Source: Tritrichomonas musculus
Taxonomy: Eukaryota; Parabasalia; Tritrichomonadida; Tritrichomonadidae
Assembly (NCBI GenBank): GCA_039105265.1
Contig: JAPFFF010000012.1
Location: 124,001-188,000 of the forward strand
DNA length: 64,000 nt
Direction: 5' to 3'
Below are positions 21,449 to 30,303 of the stretch, piece after piece. Numbering within the stretch: position 1 is the stretch's first letter; every line of letters begins with the position of its first letter. Below the pieces are notes generated by a model. It saw only the letters and a list, made by a program, of their open reading frames with translations. It made no database searches and was not told the origin of the DNA. A program made the translations under genes and the position numbers.

Positions 21449-22579
21449 TTAACCATACATCTTCTTTAATCTATATCTCGGTACTACTTGCTCATTATTT
21501 TTATCATCTCTCACTCTATACAATCCATCTTCATAACCAACTACAAAATGTTCTCCAGGCTGTATAACCCTTCTTCTTTTCATCATTGTATCTTTAGGAT
21601 TGTAGACCTTTACATTAGTCCCATTTTCTAATTTCCAATCTTTTCTGTTCATAATTTCATAGTTCTCTTGTACGATCTTCCTTACTATGAATTCTTCAAG
21701 GTCCGCATCATCTTGCACCATCTTTGGAGTTACATCAAATCCTGCATACTTAGATAGAGTCTTGTGTGGGCTATTGTTGTACTGCCAAACTATTTCACTC
21801 ATAATGTTCGGCGTAATTCTTTCTACTTTCATTAAGTAAGCCATATCACGAATAGTACGTATAACTCTATCTATGATTCCCAATGATGAATGCAAAGGTT
21901 CTGTATGCCCTCCCACTTTTTGTCTTCTCACTTTTTCAAACTTAATTCTTTGTGGAAAATCATGGTAAACATTTATAGCCTCCTCAGAGAAGAAAGCTTT
22001 TTCTGCATCCCCTATTAACTTTTCCACATATAGATTATCAAAGTCTACCATATCACCAAGAGCATTAATAAATACCTGCGCTGATTTGATTTCCCTAGTT
22101 ATGACTCTATTACCGTTATTCACTGCTACATTCACAGGTCTAGCAAATAAGTAACGAGTATTAATGTTGATAGCAATAAGGTACACAATATCCTGAGTCT
22201 GCATCAAGTCTATCAAGTATGTATATCTACTAGTGACAGAGTGCAGCTGAAACTTTTTGATGTTCTCCTTTAATGGAAAATTATTACTGTGGATCTCTTC
22301 TGTGTTCTTCCTAAGTCTACTCTCTAATTCTTGTAACCTTGCTACCTTATTTTTGGACTTGAATCCTATGAGGTTATTAATTGGTGGCTCCACTAATAAA
22401 TCACCATATTTTCTGATATACCTTTTCTCATATTCTTTATACCAATTATCTAGCTTCCTCTTTGTGGGCCTAAAGTTTTGCATAAGTAAGTTAAATTCGT
22501 TGTAGGTAAGCTTTTTAGGGTTTTCATTTACGAGCTGCTCTATTCTCACACCTTCAAATGCTGACGAAAACACATTCAT
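21449..22579 (-). CDS. INT: Polinton integrase (retroviral rve-type), about 376 aa
   Basis: Inserts the element into host DNA. An N-terminal helical region precedes an RNase H-fold core beginning near TYLIDLMQT, with the second acidic position in LIGDAEKAF and the following helix SSLGIIDRVIRTIRD, then VWQYNNSPHKTLS typical of rve integrases. The C-terminus (VKVYNP...HFVVGYEDGLYRVRD...PRYRLKK) is the SH3/chromodomain-like tail common to Polinton and LTR-element integrases. Start placed at 22579: the longer frame (22663) would overlap the divergent gene at 22600, leaving only about 20 bp as a shared promoter. Convergent with the polymerase gene. Confidence 0.92.
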   Translation of the reverse strand: MNVFSSAFEGVRIEQLVNENPKKLTYNEFNLLMQNFRPTKRKLDNWYKEYEKRYIRKYGDLLVEPPINNLIGFKSKNKVARLQELESRLRKNTEEIHSNNFPLKENIKKFQLHSVTSRYTYLIDLMQTQDIVYLIAININTRYLFARPVNVAVNNGNRVITREIKSAQVFINALGDMVDFDNLYVEKLIGDAEKAFFSEEAINVYHDFPQRIKFEKVRRQKVGGHTEPLHSSLGIIDRVIRTIRDMAYLMKVERITPNIMSEIVWQYNNSPHKTLSKYAGFDVTPKMVQDDADLEEFIVRKIVQENYEIMNRKDWKLENGTNVKVYNPKDTMMKRRRVIQPGEHFVVGYEDGLYRVRDDKNNEQVVPRYRLKKMYG

Positions 22580-22599
22580 ACTTTTTATTTCAACTAAAA

Positions 22600-22830
22600 A
22601 TGTCAATGACGTTACCCCCACTCCGAAGACCACATCAGAGAAGTACATTTGCAACTCAAACATTAAAACAGATCAACAGTAGACTTCAATATTACAGACG
22701 AGTTCTTAATACACCTATGCCCGAAGATGAGAAAGGAATTATGAAAAGACAGAAATTACAAGCCAAATATGAGAGAGATATGAGAGTTAGAAGATTATTA
22801 AACCGAGCAATTTCTAATTATTATTCATGA
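22600..22830 (+). CDS. Polinton small basic protein, 76 aa
   Basis: Not recognised. Highly basic (many Arg/Lys), a likely long helix from about residue 20 to 70 (LKQINSRLQYYRRVL, QKLQAKYERDMRVRRLL). It starts 21 bp from the integrase start on the other strand and is followed after 28 bp by the next gene. Basic helical proteins of this kind could bind DNA, for example in the particle core; that is inference. Confidence 0.65.
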   Translation: MSMTLPPLRRPHQRSTFATQTLKQINSRLQYYRRVLNTPMPEDEKGIMKRQKLQAKYERDMRVRRLLNRAISNYYS

Positions 22831-22857
22831 GCATTTTTGTTTCTTGTTGGTTATTAA

Positions 22858-23424
22858 ATGTCTAACACTCTTCGCCAAGCTAGAATTTTATCAAGTGAGA
22901 ATGACGCTAGTGTAAAACAAGAGCAGAACACAAATGTTAACATAAAAATAACTCCTAACAAAAGTACCCAACCTCCTAATCCACCACAAGTTACATATCC
23001 TCAAGTGTCTCCAGTAAATTTTACTTCACAGACGACACCATCAGCATTTCCATCAGTACAAGCAACAAGCAGAGGTATAGCAGATTTGGGCACTGAACTT
23101 GATTCACTTGAGAAGAAAAACAAATTTCTAGAAATGCTGGTTGCCATGTATGAAACAAATCCTCTGAAAATCAATAGTTATGTAGTTTGTGATAGTAAAT
23201 TGCTGATGAACATGATTAAACTTTTAACAGATGCCGACAAAATTGAGTTAGTATTAGATGAGTCAGATGTTGGGTGTGGGTGTAGTGGTGCCAATAGTAA
23301 GTTCATCAAGATCGACAAAATTCTGGTATACAAAAATAACAAAGCTGAAGATCTAAAGTATGGTTATAACGAAATCTATACTCAATTTATAAGATATGGT
23401 GTGAGCTTGAAGATTGTAGTGTAA
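22858..23424 (+). CDS. Polinton hypothetical protein, 188 aa
   Basis: Not recognised. Residues 1-75 are Pro/Thr/Gln-rich and likely disordered; 78-100 form a helix (GTELDSLEKKNKFLEMLVAMYE); 105-188 look like a compact alpha/beta domain with a GCGCSG motif (about 141-146). Same strand as the small basic gene and probably co-oriented with it. No membrane segment. Confidence 0.7.
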   Translation: MSNTLRQARILSSENDASVKQEQNTNVNIKITPNKSTQPPNPPQVTYPQVSPVNFTSQTTPSAFPSVQATSRGIADLGTELDSLEKKNKFLEMLVAMYETNPLKINSYVVCDSKLLMNMIKLLTDADKIELVLDESDVGCGCSGANSKFIKIDKILVYKNNKAEDLKYGYNEIYTQFIRYGVSLKIVV

Positions 23425-23454
23425 GCAATGATAGCAACCATGAATGAATGACCC

Positions 23455-26040
23455 TCACGATTTGAATAATGCTAGTGTATGTTCATTTATTTTTGCACTT
23501 ACTTTTCCAACTATTGATTGCTGAATGCGTAAAGTCATAGCATAATCCTCATCTAAGATCCTGCCATCATACAACAGCACATCTCCTACAGCATAAATGT
23601 TAGCATCATCAACATAGAAAAGGTAGTCTCCATGTGTAGCAAAAGTTATATTACCGTTTTCTTCATCCACATTAGTAACAACACCAACAAACTCTTTCCA
23701 TGATCCATCTATGACTACAGAACATATACAATCAGTACTGTCTGTTGCTGATGATGAAATCCAAACACAGCTTCGTCGCGAGGGCTCGCAGCTACTGGCA
23801 TTCTCTCTCTTGTACACATGACCTGACATAAACACAGGCTTTCCAACTTTGAAGTCAGATATTTCCTCTCCAGCTTCTATAGGTGCGAGATGTGTAATAG
23901 TTGTGCTGTTTCCATATTCTTTCAACATTGATTCATAAACAACAGGATCATGAGGGTTATAATCTACCTTTTTTGTCAATTCATGATCTATAATTTTTGT
24001 GGAGTACACAGTTTTTGACTCGGATGCTGGTTCATTAACAATGTAGAAATCTTTTACTTTTAATGAAGTTGTTCCGTAATAGGCATCAGATATAACAGTA
24101 TCAGACACCCAGAATGTATCAAATGAGTCACTTCTGATTTCGTAAATTCCTGGATCCACAGGTTCGAAACTAGTACTGAAGCCTTTATATTTCTTAGTTC
24201 CATCAGCATTAGTAGCATCAATATATACATTGACAACATCGTATAGCGCGTCAATGTCTTTAACACAGTATTTCTCATTTTTGATTTCTATCTCAATTGG
24301 TGTCATCTTGTCAAAATCAATATTGATAACATTTGTTTTTGCATTTTCTACATCAGTTTTGAGTGCGTAAGGTTCGAGATCAACAGTAGGAATATCAGTT
24401 TTCAGAGCATAAGGTTCGAGATCAACAGTAGGAATATCACTTTTCAGAGCACAATCACTATTACGCACTTCTTCAAGATAATTTTCTGGAATATAACACT
24501 CTCTGCCTTTATAAGTTGATTTCACTAATTTTACGTTAATACGGTACTCAAAAGCGTAAGAAATAAGATCATACATGCTATCATGTATATACAATATTTT
24601 TAGGTTACGACAATCCGAAAACATACCGGTACACGACGATGGTTCAACTGTAGCTGCTGTGATTATGTTTGAAATATCTAAAACTTCTAAAGCTGCACAA
24701 TGAGAACACAAACAGTCAATAGTTACCACATTCCTCGAATAAAACATAGATAAATCAGCTTCCTTTAGTTTAAAACACAGATCACACGTATCAAAGAAAA
24801 GAGTACATAAATTATTGCTATATCTCTTATCAAATTTTATAGTCTCTAGGTTATTACACTTAAATATTAAATTTGTACATGATTTAACATTAGAAATATC
24901 AAAGTTGGTAAGATCAATATGAATTACGGTTTTAGAACAATTTCCGAATGAATACAAAGAAGTTATATCTCTACCATTGAAATCAGTAGCAACAGAGATA
25001 CTTGCAGGACAATTAGCGTTAAGCCGAATATTACCAAACTTAACAACCTTATCATTGTAAACTATACTTGGAACAAACTTTGTTAACTTCGCTACTGTTT
25101 CTAGAGTTGTGATTCTATCATTACTAACATCATAAGTATAATTGCCATAAGTAAAAACATTTTTTGTGATAGTCTTTACAAACAAGATTGTAGTTTCACT
25201 CTCTACATTACACTTGATATAGCCAACTTTATCACTCTCATAAGCAACATAATTTGCTACATAGTCAACTGTATCATCTATTTTTACATATACTTCTTTG
25301 TCATTTATGCTTACATTATGTGAAACAGTGAAAGAGGTAGAAGTTCCATCTTCAAACACAGCCTTTATAGCTAGAGTGCAATCTTTCCTGTTATATATTT
25401 CATTCTTTTCTTGGTCATATTCAAATATTTTATCTTCAACCAGTTTTACAGTAGGTATAGCAACATCATTAGTGGTATCATGTTGTGAGTTTATTATTGT
25501 TGGTAATTCAGTTTTGAGTGCATAAGGTTCTAGATCAACAGTAGGAATATCAGTTTTGAGTGCATACTTCTCTTCGGCAACTTCTTTGGTCTCATACTTA
25601 TTAAATTCATATGCTAGTTCATCTTCGTCAACAAATTTCTCTTCTACTTGTGCAGCGGTATAATGATCTTCTGCTAATTCAGTTTTTAGAACATATGGAC
25701 TCAAATCTACTGTAACAATTTCATCTTTCTTCACATATGGAGTAAGGTCTGGTATTTCATCTTTCTTGGCATATATGGTCATGTCTTTATTTTCAACAGC
25801 TGCGATTCTCTCTTCATGATTTACAAGCTGTGATTTTATAGAAATTCCTCCAAGAATCATATCTCCATCAACAATAACATCATCTTTAACATATATAGAT
25901 TCATAGTCAGTGTTGTTGTTTCCAGAATTGCTACATACAAAGGCACCATCCTCAACATTTTTCTTTGTTAGTATTCCTGTCATTTGATATAAAAAGAAAA
26001 GTCCAACAACAACAATACTTACAATAGTGATAACCAACAA
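23455..26040 (-). CDS. Polinton fibre-like membrane-anchored protein with BspA-type leucine-rich domain, 861 aa
   Basis: Probable surface or host-contact protein. It begins with a hydrophobic anchor (about 3-20, VITIVSIVVVGLFFLYQMTG) and no soluble head before it, so it is a type II-like or signal-anchor protein. Next come short repeats (KTDIPTVDLEPYAL and kin, about 80-190 and again about 535-560) like the shaft repeats of phage and adenovirus-type fibres. Residues about 350-485 have Cys-rich leucine-rich repeats (SVATDF..DITSLYSF..CSK, DLTNFDISNVKSC, NNLETIKF) resembling the BspA/DUF285 family that trichomonads use on their surface. The C-terminal 150 residues form a probable beta-rich head (GDYLFYVDDANIYAVGDVLL). 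Family assignment is by pattern. Confidence 0.75.
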   Translation of the reverse strand: MLVITIVSIVVVGLFFLYQMTGILTKKNVEDGAFVCSNSGNNNTDYESIYVKDDVIVDGDMILGGISIKSQLVNHEERIAAVENKDMTIYAKKDEIPDLTPYVKKDEIVTVDLSPYVLKTELAEDHYTAAQVEEKFVDEDELAYEFNKYETKEVAEEKYALKTDIPTVDLEPYALKTELPTIINSQHDTTNDVAIPTVKLVEDKIFEYDQEKNEIYNRKDCTLAIKAVFEDGTSTSFTVSHNVSINDKEVYVKIDDTVDYVANYVAYESDKVGYIKCNVESETTILFVKTITKNVFTYGNYTYDVSNDRITTLETVAKLTKFVPSIVYNDKVVKFGNIRLNANCPASISVATDFNGRDITSLYSFGNCSKTVIHIDLTNFDISNVKSCTNLIFKCNNLETIKFDKRYSNNLCTLFFDTCDLCFKLKEADLSMFYSRNVVTIDCLCSHCAALEVLDISNIITAATVEPSSCTGMFSDCRNLKILYIHDSMYDLISYAFEYRINVKLVKSTYKGRECYIPENYLEEVRNSDCALKSDIPTVDLEPYALKTDIPTVDLEPYALKTDVENAKTNVINIDFDKMTPIEIEIKNEKYCVKDIDALYDVVNVYIDATNADGTKKYKGFSTSFEPVDPGIYEIRSDSFDTFWVSDTVISDAYYGTTSLKVKDFYIVNEPASESKTVYSTKIIDHELTKKVDYNPHDPVVYESMLKEYGNSTTITHLAPIEAGEEISDFKVGKPVFMSGHVYKRENASSCEPSRRSCVWISSSATDSTDCICSVVIDGSWKEFVGVVTNVDEENGNITFATHGDYLFYVDDANIYAVGDVLLYDGRILDEDYAMTLRIQQSIVGKVSAKINEHTLALFKS

Positions 26041-26044
26041 TGAT

Positions 26045-26660
26045 ACTTACAATAGCAACTTACATGAATGATATCTACACTACTGATTTTCATCAATGCT
26101 ACCTACAATATTGACTTTCATGAATGATATTACCACATCTGAGAAAGAGAAATGGTAGTGGTAAAAATGAAATCTCAAAAAACTATTCCCTATACTGATT
26201 TTCATAATTGCTACCTACAATATTGAAACCTACATATGATATTCTATTCCAGACTTCCGAGAAACTACTCTCACTATCAAATGACCTCATTTAATACTCC
26301 TACTGCATACTGATTTTTGATATTTACACTACTAACTCGGAAGGTTTGTCAAGAATAGTAAAACCGAAATTTGATAAGTAGAGTAACAAAACAGAGAATT
26401 GATAAGTAGAGTAACAATTATGAAAATCAGTATTGTAGGTAGCATTGATGAAAATCAGAAATGAGAATAGCAATTATGAAAGTCAGTATTGTAGGTATCA
26501 TTGATGAAGATCAGAAATGAGAATAGCAATTATGAAAATCAGAAATGAGAGTATCAGAGATGAAGATCAGAAATGAGAATAACAAAAATAGATGTCAGTA
26601 TTGCAGGTATCATGTGCGAAAGTCAGTATTGCAGGTATCATTTATGATTATCGATAGTGC
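26045..26660. repeat. Polinton internal repeat tract
   Basis: Irregular tandem and inverted copies of GAAAATCAGTATTGTAGGTA and ATCAGAAATGAGAATAGCAA modules; the orientation changes near 26330, with left-hand copies (TACCTACAATATTGA) being reverse complements of right-hand ones. It lies between the fibre-like gene's 5' end and the 3' end of the 110-aa gene. No coding potential; could be a promoter, origin or recombination tract. Confidence 0.75.
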
Positions 26661-26690
26661 TTCATGTTCGCTTCGCTCTCTTTCCCCAGT

Positions 26691-27023
26691 TCAATATTCT
26701 AATTTCAGAAATAGTGTAAAGTTGTCAGGCTCAATAATGTTACCATTCGTGTCTCTAAACCATACTTTAAACTGCCTTTTCGTACCTACAAATTCATATT
26801 TTCTATTATCATCAGGAGGTACAACATTAGCATACCATACTAGAGAATCACAATACTCATCTCTCTGTATAAAGCTACAATGAATTTCAGTTTCGCCATC
26901 AAGATATCCTTTACAAGTTGCACGACAGTATTGAAAGGAAATATATCTTTTGTTTAAGCTGCTTGTAAATTCTGATGGCAAATTATTGATGTAGTCTTTG
27001 GTGATGTAGTAAGTTTTGACCAT
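26691..27023 (-). CDS. Polinton small protein, 110 aa, possible minor virion component
   Basis: Not firmly recognised. Predicted mostly beta, ending FRDTNGNIIEPDNFTLFLKLEY; a (D)xxGNxIxxxxFxLxL ending is common in small structural proteins of Polintons, adintoviruses and other double-jelly-roll lineages, so a capsid accessory role is plausible. It is divergent from the 450-aa gene, whose start lies about 105 bp away. Confidence 0.6.
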   Translation of the reverse strand: MVKTYYITKDYINNLPSEFTSSLNKRYISFQYCRATCKGYLDGETEIHCSFIQRDEYCDSLVWYANVVPPDDNRKYEFVGTKRQFKVWFRDTNGNIIEPDNFTLFLKLEY

Positions 27024-27129
27024 TTTTATGAAAAAGAAAAGAAATTATCGTTGCTTCTTCATTTGTGAGAACCATTTATGTTTTGCAATTTGTGAGAACC
27101 ATTTATGTTATTTTTCTGAAAATTTAAAA

Positions 27130-28482
27130 ATGGAACAGCCGCAACAACAACAACAACAACAACGACAAGAAATAGATATTGATGATGAACGGTTAAATAA
27201 TTTCGATATAGATACAATTCCACAGCAATTATGGCGCCCACAAGCACAAGTACAAAGAGCACAGTTACCATCACAGTTTGTACCAGGAGAACAGTGGAAC
27301 AAGACGCCTAGAGATAGAGATTTCAAGAGTTATGGACTTCCAAATTACATGGATCCTAGAAATGGCAATGTTCAAGAAATCATGGGCCATACAAATACTG
27401 ATGCTGACTTACTTACAATGTTTAATAAGCTCAATGGTACTGCCATTAAACCAGAAGACATGGATGAACTCTTTGGAACTACAGAACAACAAAGAGCATA
27501 TGCAAGACAGTGGTTAATAAAAGGTATAACAGAAAAGGTCAGCAGCATTAATCCAGGTGGTTTCACTTCTAAAGTTGGTATGGACGATCTTGCAAAATTA
27601 ATCCTAAACATGAAACGTGATATCACTAGAGTAAAACAAGCAATATCTCCAGCAGGTGCAGATCATATGATCAAAAAACATAACTTAAAAGCAAAACCAA
27701 ATGCAAAATGGTTTCTTAACAAAAAAGACCCCAATGGACCAGCAGAAATTACAAACTTGACTGATATCAACAATGATGGAATTCCTGATGTTGTTGTATA
27801 TAATTCAAGAAACCAACCTTTATACGTAAATGGTTACACAACTACAATCTCTAAATTCCCACATGACCTTGCTTACTACCAACAATTCCCACTAAGAAAA
27901 GACAGATCAGGAAATCCTAAGAATAAGTGGATTCGTGAACAATTTCATAACTTACATTATATTGATGATGACGGCACTGATCCTAGAAATATTGGTAATG
28001 TTAGGCCAGGCTATAGAGGATTTCCAGATGGTGTTAACACTACTGGCTACTCTGTTCGTAAAGCTAAGAGACTTTCACCATACCAGAGATTCAGGAAATA
28101 CCTTCTCGATAAAGAACTCACACTTAAGTATGCTATTGCTCCAATTCAGAATTTACCAGCAGAAGTTAAATTGCCTATTATTGCTAGAGCTACAGCACAC
28201 TTATGGCAAACAGTATTTATTAATCCTATATTGAACAAATATGGTATAGATGGTAATAATCCTACCGCTGTTGCCAAAGCTAAGAAGGATTGCAGAGATG
28301 AAATTGATGATATTGTGACTGGAAGCATAAGTGACTTGTACTACGGAGATACACAAACCAAAACTAACACAAGAAATAACATCATTGATACACTCAAAAC
28401 TGCCATCATACAATACTGCCAAGCTAACAACATACCATTTGATCCAAATGCACAACCACCACCACAACGAAGAAGGCAATGA
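27130..28482 (+). CDS. Polinton hypothetical protein, about 450 aa, poly-Gln start
   Basis: The start is placed at MEQPQQQQ (27130); upstream in-frame residues contain a duplicated CENHLC stretch from a 27-bp direct repeat and are unlikely to be translated. After the Gln run and an acidic segment it has a helical middle and a conserved-looking part with DINNDGIPDVVVYNSRNQPL (an FG-GAP-like Ca-binding loop), then a long helical C-terminus (AHLWQTVFINPILNKYGI) and a Pro/Arg tail. Located just upstream of the packaging ATPase on the same strand, with a 69-bp gap, so a role in assembly or the virion is plausible. Function unknown. Confidence 0.75.
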   Translation: MEQPQQQQQQQRQEIDIDDERLNNFDIDTIPQQLWRPQAQVQRAQLPSQFVPGEQWNKTPRDRDFKSYGLPNYMDPRNGNVQEIMGHTNTDADLLTMFNKLNGTAIKPEDMDELFGTTEQQRAYARQWLIKGITEKVSSINPGGFTSKVGMDDLAKLILNMKRDITRVKQAISPAGADHMIKKHNLKAKPNAKWFLNKKDPNGPAEITNLTDINNDGIPDVVVYNSRNQPLYVNGYTTTISKFPHDLAYYQQFPLRKDRSGNPKNKWIREQFHNLHYIDDDGTDPRNIGNVRPGYRGFPDGVNTTGYSVRKAKRLSPYQRFRKYLLDKELTLKYAIAPIQNLPAEVKLPIIARATAHLWQTVFINPILNKYGIDGNNPTAVAKAKKDCRDEIDDIVTGSISDLYYGDTQTKTNTRNNIIDTLKTAIIQYCQANNIPFDPNAQPPPQRRRQ

Positions 28483-28551
28483 GAAGGGAACCATAAGTGA
28501 GAGTTATTTATTTTTATCACTACTGGGCTTTCTCAATTTACCAACAGCAAA

Positions 28552-29358
28552 ATGAGTCTAGAAAAAGTTCATGACATAGTATCACAAGCACTGGAGATAA
28601 ACAAAAATAACTTATGTGGAAGTAGCATAGATGAAATCCACAATGATATAGATGTTCGCTACAACTCTGTGAATGTTATAGTAGGAAAACAGTCTATGGG
28701 AAAAACTGTGATAGCACTACAGGAAATCATTAAAATATCACTTCTAAGTACACACCATTTGTTAATATATGTTACGAAGAACGGAGATGAGAATGATAAG
28801 AGTTGGCAGTCACTGAAGACGTTCATTCAAATTCCATATATAGTAGTAAGTGAGAAAAATTGTAAGGATGCCATTCAAGAATTAATCTCTGCTAAAAACT
28901 TGTACTATATGATAAAGAGAGAGTATTTAGAGGAAAAAATAGATGATGGGCAGATGGAGGATATGTTTCAAGTGTTGCACGTTCATGACTTCAGCAAAGA
29001 CACCCTACATACTCTTATACTCTTTGATGATATAGCAAATTCAAAATTGTTCGCGGCACCAGAATCATATTTCTCACAACAACTACGACGCTGCAGACAC
29101 ACAAACATATCTTACTTCTTGCTGATTCAATCATGGAAAGGTCTCGCACCACATATCAAGAACGAGATCACAACATTATTTATCTTCCCATGCTTCAACA
29201 AACAGCAACTCCACTTCATATATTCACAGTCCGCGAGTAACTTAACTTTTGATGAATTCTATGATATGTACAAAACTATGACAGAAATGAAAAATAAACG
29301 TCCTTATATGATAGTACATGTGACAGAAGGAGGAGAAACAAAAATAAAAAATCAATAA
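28552..29358 (+). CDS. ATP: Polinton packaging ATPase (A32/FtsK-HerA type), 268 aa
   Basis: Predicted to pump DNA into particles. Walker A is GKQSMGKT (45-52); Walker B is LILFDDIA with Asp159-Asp160; a sensor segment SYFLLIQSWKGLAP follows, as in poxvirus A32-like enzymes, and RRCRHTN is a candidate arginine finger region. Length fits the family. The short frame immediately upstream is not needed; the ATG used is the first in-frame one. Confidence 0.92.
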   Translation: MSLEKVHDIVSQALEINKNNLCGSSIDEIHNDIDVRYNSVNVIVGKQSMGKTVIALQEIIKISLLSTHHLLIYVTKNGDENDKSWQSLKTFIQIPYIVVSEKNCKDAIQELISAKNLYYMIKREYLEEKIDDGQMEDMFQVLHVHDFSKDTLHTLILFDDIANSKLFAAPESYFSQQLRRCRHTNISYFLLIQSWKGLAPHIKNEITTLFIFPCFNKQQLHFIYSQSASNLTFDEFYDMYKTMTEMKNKRPYMIVHVTEGGETKIKNQ

Positions 29359-29381
29359 TGGTAGAGAATAAATGAATGCAC

Positions 29382-29693
29382 TTATGATTTATCTTGTGGA
29401 GGATTTAAGAATTGTATGATCCTATTTATAGTCTCTTTCATTTGGTGTATCTCATCTTGCACATTCATTTCTGGCTCCTCTACGTGCTTCTTCTCCTCGT
29501 GCTTCTTCAACATTAAAACATCTTTGATTTTGGTAATTCTGTAACCTTTGATGTGGTAGAGCTTGTTGAGTTTGTGAGTTGTGGTGCTGTCTATTTCTTC
29601 TTTATGCTTGTTGTAGAATAAGTTGAACTCATCTGGGGAATCAAACTCTTTGATATAATTTGTGATAGGTTGGAGTATTTTAATTTCTGACAT
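29382..29693 (-). CDS. Polinton small protein, 103 aa
   Basis: Soluble. Starts MSEIKILQPITNYIKEF; the segment FNLFYNKHKEEIDSTTTHKLNKLYHIKGYRITKI looks like a compact domain, read here in two parts around the Thr triplet, followed by a charged linker and a C-terminal helix (HQMKETINRIIQFL) that could oligomerise. I have an impression of similar short proteins in other trichomonad Polintons but cannot name a function. The start Met at 29693 is preferred over 29738, which adds a hydrophobic stretch from the spacer. Convergent with the ATPase gene, 23 bp apart. Confidence 0.65.
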   Translation of the reverse strand: MSEIKILQPITNYIKEFDSPDEFNLFYNKHKEEIDSTTTHKLNKLYHIKGYRITKIKDVLMLKKHEEKKHVEEPEMNVQDEIHQMKETINRIIQFLNPPQDKS

Positions 29694-29849
29694 CTTTAAT
29701 ACGAACAAAAATGATAATAACAAATGTTCTTCTTTCATGTTTAATCATAGTTGAGTTTTTACGATTGTGTGTGGAAATTTATTCTGTACTCCCTGATGAA
29801 GATCCGCCACTAGATGAAGAAGTGAGAAAAAAATTGTACTGCTGATATG

Positions 29850-29965
29850 GAAAAACATTAATGAGGTGACAGATTGTGCAAAAACATTAATGAGATGACA
29901 GATTGTGCAAAAACATTGATGAGATGTCAGATTGTGCAAAAACATTGATGAGGTGACAGATTGTG
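29850..29965. repeat. Polinton 29-bp tandem repeat, four copies
   Basis: Four copies of a 29-bp unit (AAAAACATTAATGAGGTGAC AGATTGTGC type) start at about 29850, 29879, 29908 and 29937, differing at a few positions (TTAATG/TTGATG, GGTG/GATG/GATGT). Located between the 103-aa gene's promoter side and the small protein VI-like gene. Confidence 0.85.
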
Positions 29966-30006
29966 TTATTTATTTTTGAGTGATAGAAGTCAGTCGGAAT
30001 TCAGAC

Positions 30007-30261
30007 CTACTTCAACATAGGGACATCAAATCTGTTTACATTTCTGACCCCAATTGCATTTGTTCCGCTGCTATTTTTGTCTCCATTTGCCCAAGAATCT
30101 GCTTTGTCTGCAAAATTGCCTATAGTATTGAGAACATTTCCGACTGTACCACCGAAGACTGGAGCTACTGCTTTTGCTACTTTGGATACTATTGGTGCTG
30201 CTTTACTTACGACATTTTTAACGCCTTTTGCTATCTTTTTGAAGAAACTTCCGAAAGCCAT
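30007..30261 (-). CDS. Polinton small amphipathic protein, protein VI-like, 84 aa
   Basis: Starts MAFGSFFKKIAKG and continues with Lys/Val/Ala amphipathic helices (VKNVVSKAAPIVSKVAKAV), then a Gly-Gly turn and a second helix. This is the layout of adenovirus pVI-type or phage-like membrane-active minor capsid proteins found next to capsid genes. It is divergent from the capsid gene with 42 bp between the starts, which supports a structural role. The upstream-extended frame (to 30324) overlaps the capsid gene and is rejected. Role is inferred from composition and position. Confidence 0.65.
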   Translation of the reverse strand: MAFGSFFKKIAKGVKNVVSKAAPIVSKVAKAVAPVFGGTVGNVLNTIGNFADKADSWANGDKNSSGTNAIGVRNVNRFDVPMLK

Positions 30262-30303
30262 GATTTTGAATTCGTGGAAAAAGATACTTTTTTTGAAACT
30301 GAA

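Noticed and set aside
29980-30303. N-terminal extension of the capsid frame
   Set aside because: It is the antisense of the small protein VI-like gene, and the residues (many Cys, no fold) do not resemble the capsid.
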